Source: Sipunculus nudus
Lineage: Eukaryota > Annelida > Sipuncula > Golfingiida > Sipunculidae
NCBI GenBank assembly: GCA_026874595.1
Contig: CM049306.1
Location: forward strand, 23,359,019 to 23,423,018
Reading direction: 5' to 3'
DNA length: 64,000 bases
This document shows positions 23,501 through 35,500 of the stretch, in pieces. How positions within the stretch are numbered: the first letter of the stretch is position 1; each line of letters begins with the position of its first letter. The notes under the pieces were generated by a model that saw only the letters and a program-made list of their open reading frames with translations, was not told where the DNA came from and searched no databases. Made by a program: the position numbers and the translations under genes.

Positions 23501-26500
23501 AAGATCCTGTTGGTATGATGGATGGGCCTCCACTCTCTGTTACCTTCTCATCTATAATTGATTTTTAGCAGAATTACCTGTCAGTGTTTCCACTGAATGA
23601 GTTGATAATCCTGCTACATGTATGGTAATGCAACCTGTTTATTGAATTCTTTAAAAAAAACATTTACAACTGGCATATCTTGAGTGACTGATTTTACATT
23701 GCTGGATAAAAAACATACAGAATGATGCCGAATGAATCATTGTTATATGCTTGTTACGGTCACATAAGACACAAGGCTAGGCAACTAACCTAGTAAATAT
23801 CAATATTTTTCTCTGTCAGGAGGGTATGTGTTCATACTTATTTGTGTGTGTGTGTGTGTGTGTTTGTTCACAACATTAACTCACACAATCATGAACAGAA
23901 TCTCATGAAATTTTCAGGGCAGTTTGGGAATGGGTTTAAGTAGATTGATAAGATTTTGGTGTGGATTAGGCACATGACCTGGATTCAAGAGGTCATCAAG
24001 TAATATTCAGAAATGTACAGTCACTTATGCACAAATGAACATGGGAATATGGGCTTAATAAGTGAATGCAAACACATGGTGGAAGCTTGGATTTCTTATA
24101 GAATGCAGATTTCTGGTTAGTTCTTCTTTTGTAGCCTCATTCAGATAAACCTTTTCAGCTGCAGCCCCAGCAGCTATGTATGAATGTCTTCTTTATATAT
24201 TTCATACAAGTAGCCATCATAAGAAATTATTGAAACAATGCTTCAGTAAAGTATTCCACTAACTAGCCAAGTGAAATATAATACTTTTCCTTATAAAGAA
24301 CCCAATACAGAAATTTGATTTAAAATATAATAATAATAAAGACAAAAAAAGGTCATTATCTTTGTGATTTATTTAGTTTGACAAGTAGTAAACATGGTGG
24401 TTGGGCACACAGACAGTATGTGTCATATAATGATGTAATAAAGTAATGATATGTCATACTGGGAAGGAGGATTCACAAAAACCGGCATTGTTGAAAAATT
24501 TGTAAAATGGTGTGAAAACACTACCTATGCTGGAATAAAAAAGAGAATTTGATTTTCAGTACATGAGATGTAGCCCTTTTTATTTATTGCACTTTTGCCT
24601 GAAATATATAAAAATAACATATTCATGACGCAAGATAATCTTACAGAAGCCCTCAGGACAGTCTCGGTGGAAAGGGGCCATGCAATCATGGTCTGTTATT
24701 ATAAAACTGTCCTTGAGAGCTGTAAAATAAATACTTGTAAAATATTGTATTACAAAACTGTTGTAGCATAGGCATATATACATAATACCTATATTTGTTC
24801 ATTAGACATATTCTTTAAAATTTTACTCTAAAATATGGAAATGGGTAGTGGAATTGAACATAGTCTAGTGTGGTAAATATGAAGTTTTTATGTCTTGGAA
24901 TTTAGGTATACATAATTTCTTTTTCTGATGTTGAAATCAAATAAAACAGATTGGCTGGTGGATTGACAGAGACATTTATAGGTTTCTTTATTGACAAGTC
25001 TGAGAGAAATTTAGCACTCACTTACCCAGGAGCAAAGTATATGTAAAACTGCACGATGGAAGCATTGACAGAAATTATTCATATGTTTAGCATTAAGCTG
25101 TGGCTGTGTTCCTCACGGCAGTAGACAACCTTGTTATTAATTGAAAAATCTCTATGTATGTGATCAGGAATTCTGTTATATGTAGTGTCACCTAGTCATG
25201 TTGTTTGCAAGATACACATGGAAAATTTATTGAACCACTTAGCTATCTTCACCACATAAATCCTACTCTTTTGTCATTTATCATGCCAGATTTGATCAAG
25301 GTTATTAAACCCAAAGTCAGCTAGGCACAGTATTATATTTCTCTCTCTTTATATATTTCTCTCCTTTAAATGGTAGTTTACATATTAGTCAGTCACAGTA
25401 TTTATATTGTATAGCATCTGTCTTCTTCTCTAAAAGACCAGGAGAATACCTAGTGATTAAATGGATCAAATGTAGATGGTTAAAAATGTCTGTCTCTGCG
25501 GAGTGATGTTATTCCACATTGAATTAACATTGTTTGTCGTCCTTTGTATACTGTTCACCTTTTTTTTCAAGTGATGTGCCTTCTCTGTATGAAATAAATA
25601 TTATTTACATAATATATAAAAAAGGAATAATACTTCTAGTGCAGTATTACGATTCAAGTTTTCAAAGTATAAATATACATAAGGCTTGTGATGTGTGTAA
25701 GATGGATCAAAACCCCGACTCCAATGTCATGCAGGATACTTCAAACGAGTGAGGTTATCAGATAGGGTGTACACAACGCAGCTAGGGTTTAACACTGATT
25801 CACAAGCGGATGTGGACCCTATGGTTAGTCGGTCACTCACCTTAACCAGATGCCAAATATTTCTCTCCACATGGCTCCCGTTACTGCCCATGGTTAGGTC
25901 GTGGAGGTCATGTCTGACTCCATCTTTACCCCAGGGCTGGTAAGAACGCTAGAGCTGTGTATACACTAGTCCAGGCTGAGTCAATATCAAGCCCTGTACT
26001 CCACTGCTTCCCGCCAACAGTACGGCTTCAATTTATCATCCACATACTGTCCCCATGCCAATCATCTCCATATCCAATACGCTCACACCTCCCTTACTGC
26101 TTGAATCGAACTCTGTCTGTCCTGTCTGGTAGAGGGCAGTGTTAGTGGGATGTAGCCATTAGTGCCGCGTCCCTCTCAGTAAAACACTCTGAGGGCAAGC
26201 CTTGTGGGTAATGGCACGTGTCCCCATCAATGACTGTGGAACACTACATTGAAACTGTGTCAATGGTCCCATCTGAGAGTGGGCTCAAGCATGAGTATAT
26301 TTTTTATGAGGTTTATTCTAAAGTTCACTTTACAAGTGATGTGGTTGCTTAAAGGGATGTTGACTGAAGTGTTTACACCTTTGCTAATTGTACTTCCAGG
26401 AACATGAGTTATATCTAATACTGTTGTATCGATCGAGCCTGTTTTGCCTGCAGGGTACCAGTCTAGTAAAAAGTGGAACATTTTTACACCATCACTACTG

Positions 26501-29500
26501 TAAAGAGGCTGTTAGTGTAGTCTTTTTTCTCTGCCGGGTTCCGCACCGCCCGATGAAGTGCCTATCACAGATCAGCAGCTTTGCCTGGAAGACGAGCCAT
26601 TGTAGTGTTGTAATTTGTTATCTCCCTTGCTCAGACTGTACGTTCTACAGGGAGGTCTCAGGAGGCACAATGGCCCTTCACCTCATCTGTTGCCATGGCA
26701 ACTAAATCTTTGATGATGGCCAGGATTCACATCCAACAAGGACGTCATGTTTCTACATCACTTCACCTTACCTGTGAGATCTGGTATCACAGTGGTACCT
26801 CTGATTATAACAACAAGGTGATATTTAATTTCAAACAGTCATTCCAGTTATTGTAATAAGTCCTTTCAAAATCTTATTATGTTTAAAACTTTGAAACAAA
26901 TTTCCTGAATTCAACTATACTTAATTTCCCATACATTATTTATTTCTCTGTTAGGTGCAATGATTTTTTCCCCTTTTTCATTAATCTGTCAGAAAGTGTT
27001 AAATTTGTGTTTGTTATTATGAAGAAATCTATCTTAGAGAAACAGAAATTAAACCAGTGAGATGCTTCCCACCACTATAAATTTAATTTATAAACATGAA
27101 GAAAGCAAATCTGCAAACAAATCTATCTAAAAATGGGATCAGCAGTGGAGCCTGTCTGACAGACCACCTGCTTGATAAGACCACCTGTCTGTTAAGACTG
27201 GTCTTGACTGAACCAACAGCATTCACATTGGTTATAACTGACCTCTCTAATAAGACCACCTGTTAATTGAGACCACTTTTGGCCAGTCCCTTGAGTGATC
27301 TCATAACACAGGTGTCACTGTATTGAGCTTATGATTTATACAAATATATTCTGCAACTGTTTCATTACAAGTCAGACTTTTATCATTTTGCCTAGATAGC
27401 CTAAAAGTTATTCTAGGATAAGCTTACACATAATGGTTGTTGCTCCCATTTTCACTTAACCTTACATCTGCCCTGCATTTGATCATTATAAACTGCACAG
27501 TAGTGTTGCTTGTAAGGCTTATTTCACTTGCTGGACAAACTTTATGGGCGCCTCCTGTTTTTCCGGAGATTAATTGGGAATTAGCGTAGGAATGCCAGTC
27601 AAGCTTACCAGCCACTACTACTGCTGTCAAATATTTTCAGTAAATTTGGCCAGGGCCAATGGGATAATTGCCACAATAATGGAAATTCCTCCCAGCCTGC
27701 TGTTGCTGTTACAGGTACATGTTCCCCTGCGGTGGCATTCTTTTGGCAGTAAATATAATGTTGGTGTACAGGGAATGTCCACTGATAGACAGGTCATGTT
27801 TTATTAAAGGGGTCTGTAGTCTTGATCCAAGTAAGTTATTATTTGTTAACCTCTCTGGTTTCAAAACTAAAATCAGACATCAGCGTTGGTCTCATTTGGG
27901 GTTTAGTGTATTTCTATGTTGTTGCTACTTTTTTCTTTGAGATTTCCCTGAATGTAACATTTGGTGTATTTTATTCTTCTTTAAATAGAGTTCTGGAGCT
28001 CAACTGAAGGCTTAACATTTCAGTTCAATTAAATAATGCTCAAGGGAAATTCAGCAGAAAAGATCATGTATCACTGTAATTGAAAAAAAATCAGCTTTCA
28101 AATGGGATAAATTATTATGCTTTTAGATTCAAGCTGGTTATTTAATATACCAAAAGAACAATATTTATGAGAACTGGATGTTATTTAATTGACTTAATTT
28201 AGTTAACATAGATATATCATGTCTTCATCAATTCCTACAGTATATTTTGATACTATGAGATAATAATCACAGGACACTCAGCAGAGAATAATACATATAA
28301 TTGTACTTAGGGGGAAAATATTACATATGGTAAAGTGTGATTAATGTATCCTATTATTGCAAATAAAGTGGTAATATTATATATGGAGAAAAACTTCATA
28401 AAAAAAGGAGTTATTACATGAGCTTTATTAAGGTTTTATTGTGGTATAGAATTTTTTATCGGTGTGTATGGTATCTGACGATATGATTTAGTATAGGGCG
28501 AATCAATGAATCTTAATTACCTTCTGAGCCAGCGTGAGTAAACAGACTGTAATGGTGGTGGCAATATTTGTCACATTGTATGAAGTGTTATTGAAGCCCA
28601 GTGAGATGTGGGCAGCCCTTGTCTGTCCAGGCATCGCCAGTGCTGGCAAGCTGAATATGATCAATTATGACATTACAGCAACAGAGCCACAATTATCTTG
28701 TCAATTATAATTTGGTAATGGTATACTTGTTTCATCTTTGATGCCAAACCTGTTTGTCATTTTGATCACACCAACTAGGCAGTAACTTTTTTTCAAAGCG
28801 TTTGTAAGCGGATGTTTTACCACAGTGCAGCATTGATTGTAGACCAGGATATACTAGTTATGCTGTTTTATATAAGCAATATCTAAAGCCTAACATACCG
28901 TCTTTTACATGCCACATATTCCCTGGAAATTAACCCAGCATGCTTCATTTAGTTTTGGGAATATCAAAAGCAAGGTTTTGTAGAAAAATAACATCAGTTG
29001 TTTACTCATGTTTCAATCATCATCGTTTTGTATTATGTAAGGCTTCACATGATTTTCCATGAGGCCATATGTAACAACATATTGCAGTCCCTCCCGCTTC
29101 ACCTGTCCACCTGTTTTTTAGCTCAGCTGACTATAAGTCATCTGAGCTATAGTCGTGGTCCATTGTCCGTCGTCTGTCCGTCCGTCCGTCCGTCTGTCCG
29201 TAGATGTGGCACGTTTTGAAACCATAAGACCTAGGAATCAAAAATTCAGCATAATGTTAGATGTCCCCAAGATCTCCTACCAAGCGGAAAACTGGGTCTT
29301 TGCGACTTCGTTCCTTTGAGAAATTAAGGAAAAACCTCAATTTTTTATTAAAATCCTATTTTCACACTTCAGGACTGCCTAATATCAAAACCACTCATCT
29401 GTTTTTCCTCATATTTACCATAAATATTCTTCTATATAGTTCCTATGTACATGCTAGAAATTAAGTCTGTTAAGTATAAATTCCTTAAGTTATGGGCCCA

Positions 29501-32500
29501 AACATTTTCACTTAACATGAAAAATTTTGAAACTAGAGTCTATTTTCCCAAGTAGTTAACTATGTTTAATTAAGATTCAATTGTTTACTCAAAATTACAT
29601 CTGAATTTTGTAAATTATTTAAGTAATTAGCATAAAAATAAAATCAGTACCTTAAATTTTGCCCAACTTTGACCATGGCACGTTTTTTTTTCCTGTAAGT
29701 ACCATTAATTTAATTTTCACAGCATGTAAACATAAATATTTAATTTGTTTAAATCTGAAATTTAGAAGTAAAAGCTTGAAAATTAAGCTAGTTATTGATT
29801 TTTTTCTTGAGGCTCTATTGTAGTCATTTGCTTTGATTACAGATAACAGATGCAGGGTCCCACTCCAGGTCACTGGAAGTCAGCTATGCCAGAGTTTCTG
29901 ATTTGTTACAGTCACTGGGGGAGATCCCCTGCTGTGACAGGTGTACAGTTATTCTCATATCACCACCCCAATCACCCCCCCCCCCCCCCCCCCCCGGGCA
30001 AACCCAACCCACCAAGTGTTATGCAGTATTGTTATTGTTTCGACTGTATCTCCTTAATTGTAATGCTGTTTCCACTCTGATATGCAAAAACTTTCCTTGA
30101 AAAAGTAATTCAAGGTGTAATCCAGAAGATGCAATGTTGTGTAATGTAGCATTTTTAAAGAAATCATTTTTCTTTTAAATGATTTTAGCGATCATAATGG
30201 AACCCATCAGTATACTTAAATTATGATAAAATATGAAGCACATTATGGATAAATAAAGACACAATTAAAAATTGTGAAATCTAAATCAAGTATTTTTTTT
30301 AGATATTTATTGTTTTGCAGATTTAAAAGATATATTTTTGTGGTAAAAAATAAACATTTGTATGCATGATGTGGTGTTATCTGACAAGATTGAGATTTAT
30401 GATGATGCAATTGAGAATTATGAATCAACTTTTATATTCAGAGATATATGTTATATTGAAAATGTATAGAAATATAAACTTAAATTTTAAAAAAAATTGA
30501 TGTGATAAAAAAATGAGGATTTATTACAAACATTTGTTCATTATTTTTATGCATCAGCAGAATTTGAGATCAGGCTTTGTTTGCCATGTTTTATGTTGTT
30601 AATTAGTTATATTTCAACTGTATACATTTCATAAAAAAAACATATATTTAATAATATATATTATACAAAAAAAGGATTTGATTGAACAAATGTGTAAACT
30701 ACTGAAATGTCAATAGTTAATCGAAAAGCCAACTAATGATCATCATGGTAATTGTACAGATCATTTGTTCACAAACTGCACACATGCTTCAGTTTCAACA
30801 TTAGGAAACACATGGTCAGGTCACAAAATATTATTTGCAACAATTTTTTGCTCATAAATACAAACCAATCATATAAACCAACCATGGCCTTTATTACCTC
30901 TTCCTCTTACACTTATCTCCATTTGAAATTATTTTAGATTTTTACCTTCAAGGTTAACCTCAGCTGAGCACAGTGACCCATAGGTCCTTTGTTTTGCAGT
31001 TGTATTTGTTAATGCAAATACACCCAGAATACTTGTCCCCAAGGAGAGAAAGAGGAAAGTGCATAATTAACTGTTGAGAAAATAAAGAATTGATTTAATT
31101 TTCCTGTAATTAATTTAAAACAGAATATGTGATACAAGTTCACACTTTAATAGCAACATCTTTTAACAATCCACATGAAAGGACATGGCAGGGAACAGTG
31201 ATGATGATATGATAGACATAACATACAAAGTCACATATAAGAATAACCAATGACCATTGACCTAAAGCTACCGACCCTTTTAAAGACTGGTACTTACACT
31301 CGCCTTTTGTGTGTGCTTCATTGTTACATCACACATATGACATTATTTTTTCCCCTTAAATAATAAACAATGGTCACCCACCAGGGATGCCATGAATCTC
31401 ACGTATATCAAACAAGTCAACCAAGCTGTAAAGTGGAAATAGTCAAATCATAAGCAAGAGTGATACTAGAAATAATGTATTTTCTCCTTTCTGTCATTGG
31501 TGCAAATTTTGTTTTGCCAATTATTCTAAAGAAAAAAACTAGAAATCTGCATTGTAAGGAATGCAAGCCTTTATTCAGACTTTATGCAAATAAACTGTCA
31601 ACTATCAGAAAGCTTAAAATAGAAGCATGCCTCTGTGTGTCAAGTTAGATGAGGGGAAACAAAAATTCCTCGATTGTTGTGTCTTAAAATCTAGATTACA
31701 TTCCTGGTTACTTATTAAACTCACAGATTCTCTTGAATGCACAGGAAAAACTTGTCTCATTTTGGGCGGTGAGGAACATGTTGGGGTAAAGTTATCTGTT
31801 ATTTGCTCTACAGATCAGCAAAGACTCGTGGAGTTCATGAAATGGCATTTGTGAGTTGTGAGAGATTGTTAAACATATAAAAGTGCATTTGTTCAGGGGA
31901 TATTTAAATAATAATTAAAATAAAATGGGGTGGGGGGCTGCTTGTTTGGGTTTCTCTTGGAATTTCTATCCTGTGACTAGCGGTAGATGGCACCCTGACT
32001 TCAATCAAAATATGTTGGCTTGTTTATATTAGCAGTAGGTGTATTAGCTACAGACCTGTAAAGCAAAGGTTTTAAAACTGTGTTTTATTTGTTTTCCATT
32101 CCTGTGAATGGAGGCTGGAGAAGGGGGCACTTGTTTAACCAGAAAAATCTGGTTAAAAATCAATACTGAGAGCACCCAGGGCACTCATTATATAGAATAC
32201 AGTAGCCAAAGCCATTGTGGCATAATACATGAATAAGATAATATATTTTGATGAATGCAAGAGGACTGATACTCATATGGATAGGTCTGGCAAGAAATAT
32301 ATCATCATTTGTAACTCTGCCTAGAACTGACATGATTATTGATGGCTCAGACAAGAAATGACAGTCAATTTTTACATTTCTTCTCATTACAACCACTACT
32401 GACATCAAATAATTTATCATCCAACCTGGGTAGATAATGATAAATTGGTCAGTATTGACATTACACCCTCTCCCCCCTTCTCCCCTTAATAGCCATCCCA

Positions 32501-35500
32501 AATCATCACGAAGATACTCTGATGTTCATGAAGTACAGATCACTGCAGGTGATTGTTTATGCCTATGATTCATTTTGATAATTTTATGAATGTATTTAGT
32601 GCTCTTTTTTTTCTGAAGTCCAATTGTGGCAAACATCCATGGAAAGAAGTATTTTGAATATCTGTATTGATGTCCTGCAGTTGAAGGAAACAGTAAATCA
32701 ATAGTTATTTAATCAACAGCAACAAGCAAGCACTGATAAGAAGGAAAAACAATCAGCCAACCCAGGAAACCCCTTTCCTGTCCCAAAAAGACGTTGATTA
32801 AAGTGTCCCAAACAGCACTGGTGACCTGCAGGCGGTTTTTTATGCCACCTATCTGCACTAACATGATCCAGGCCAGTCTATGGCCAGGCGAGATCTGATA
32901 TTCCATTTATTGCAGAAACCTTTCCATATAGGTATGATCTGCAAATAATTGCCAGGCTTATTATTAGACCGGGTGACTTTTAGAGAACTGTACATCTTTA
33001 ACACAGTTTGTGATGCCCAGTGGTAAAGGACTGTAAGCCTCAGATGGTGCCATGAATAAAGGATGTCATAATGCAGTTAATAAAATGGATAAGCTAGACA
33101 CGTCTCCCCCGAGGTAAAAAAATCATACACCTCAATGGCTGCATCAGCCCTGAGGCTGCAGCATCATATGCACTGTTTTGAGTGTGGAAAGAGAGGATGG
33201 GTTAGATTTTGTGAATAAGTAATTTTTATGTGATATCCTAGTGTTCCTTGAAATGATAAAATATTGTTTCTGATCTCAGTGAAGATGATTTAAAAACTAA
33301 AATGTTTTGGTTTCTTCAGAAATGTATCATGGATGTTTTGTTGGACATTCTTCATACTTTTTTGGGTAAAACAGGATCATTGGTTACTTCAGATTTCATG
33401 TTCTTTAATATTGTTCACTTTTGGAAGCTGGACATTATAAAGCTTTTTGTAGTTGAACAGAAATGCTGATATTCCAAACAGCTGGTCCTGGTAACCTTTC
33501 ATGGGGCAATTCTAAAATTACCTTTTAGATGCAACACCAGCTAGCTTATAAACATGTCCAGGTGGCTTATTAAAGTGTATTTAAAATGTGTTTTGCTAGT
33601 TCTAACATGGCTTTGAACCTTTTGACACTAAAGTACTTATATAATGATCAAATATTCGAGATATAAAATCATAATGAAAACCATTGTTTTTTGCAGGGGG
33701 GAATTCACTGCACAATAATTTTTTAATGAATATGATTTAAAAAATCTTAAAATGTTTTACATTATAATATCTTAGACTTAGACTTAGTTAATTTGAATTT
33801 TCTTCCTCTTGTTGATATATTTTATGTAACTCATCCATTGAGTTATGGAATGAACTCTATAGCAGGTATGTAAATGAGGTTCCTGTCAAATGCGCAGAGA
33901 TAGCTGTAATTTTTAGCTCAGCTGACTATAAGTCATCTGAGCTATAGTCATGGTCCTTTGTCCATCGTCCGTCCGTCTGGCCGGCCGGCCGTTAACAGGG
34001 CACGTTTTAAAACCGTTGGACCTGCGAATCCAAAATTCTGCACACCATCAGATGTCCCCAACATCTCCTACCATACCGAAAATTGGGTCATTAGGACTTC
34101 GTTCCTTCGAGATATTAAGGAAAAACCTCCGTTTTCCATAAAAAAGCCATTGTTACACTACAAGGCTGCCTAATATCAAAACCACTGATCTGTTTTTGAT
34201 CATATTTAGTATTCATATTTTTCCATACATTTTCTATGCACATACCAAAATTTAGGTCAGTTTTGGGTATTATTTTGAAGTTATTGGCCCAAATATAATG
34301 CAATTTTTTAAAAATCAGGAAATATATTTGCTCACATAACATGAGAATTGCTGAAGCTGGAGACTTTTTTTCAGGAATATAACTTTATTTAATCAAGATT
34401 CAATTGTTTACCCAAAATTAGATCTGAATTTTGCAAAATGTTTAAGTTATTTGCATAAATAAAAAATCAATACCTTAAATTTTGTCCAACATTGGCAATG
34501 GCACGTTTTTTCCCCTGTAAGCACTGTTGATTTAATTTTCACAGCATATATACATAAGGATTTAATCTTTTAAAGTCTTAAATTTCAAAGTAATTGATTG
34601 AAAAGAGTAGCTTTTATTCAAGTTTTCTTACACCATGTCAAGTGTTGTTTACATCTAGCCCATCTAGCAGTACAGCCTTCACTTGCATTATGTAACCCAC
34701 TCCAGGCAGCCTGCCTTGGCTCAGCTTGGCCACTAATAGCAGGCTCCCCCTCTGCCCTGCACTCCCCCCCCCCCCCCAGATGGTGCATTAACTTGATGAA
34801 TGTTATAATTTTCTGTATTTTATTTTATTCTTGGCTGTGCTACATTTTAGATTTTGTATTGTACCACCAGGGCTACAATGATTAAAGTGCACATTTAATT
34901 GTGTCCACAAAGAGATGTATTGCTATGAAAGTGTGGATGTTCATCAGATAAATAATGCTTTACTTCAGAAGAGTAAAACTTCACCAGGTGTGAAATTGAC
35001 TTTTAATTCCAGTAATAAATTATAGCTGAGATAGTAATTAGCATATTGATATTGGTTGTCCCTCATTCAACCAACAGTGGGTATACTTTATTTGAAAAGA
35101 TGTTTTTTTTTATGCCCCTGCCACAAAGTGGCCGGGGCATTTAGTTTTACCCATGTCCGTCCTTCCGAAATTAAACAGTTATACGGACTTTTTTTCGCAA
35201 TGCCTGCAGATATTGGCCTGATTTTTGGTGTGTGGGCAGATAATGACCAGTTACAGATCGAGTTCCTGTTTTGTCCTGGCTGACCTACTTTTGACCGTTT
35301 TACGGCTCCTTAACTTAGAAAATTTCATGAAAAATAGAAATTTTCATGACAAATACACATGTACGGACTTTTTATTCGCAGTGCCTGCAGATATTGGCCT
35401 GATTTTTGGTGTGTAGGCAGATAATGACCAGTTACAGATTGAGTTCCCGTTTTGTCCTGGTTGACCTACTTTTGACGGTTTTACGGCTCCTTAACTGAGA

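Noticed and set aside
26388..26705. 105-codon ORF
   Set aside because: No recognisable motif, no plausible exon borders, and located in an intron. Probably chance.
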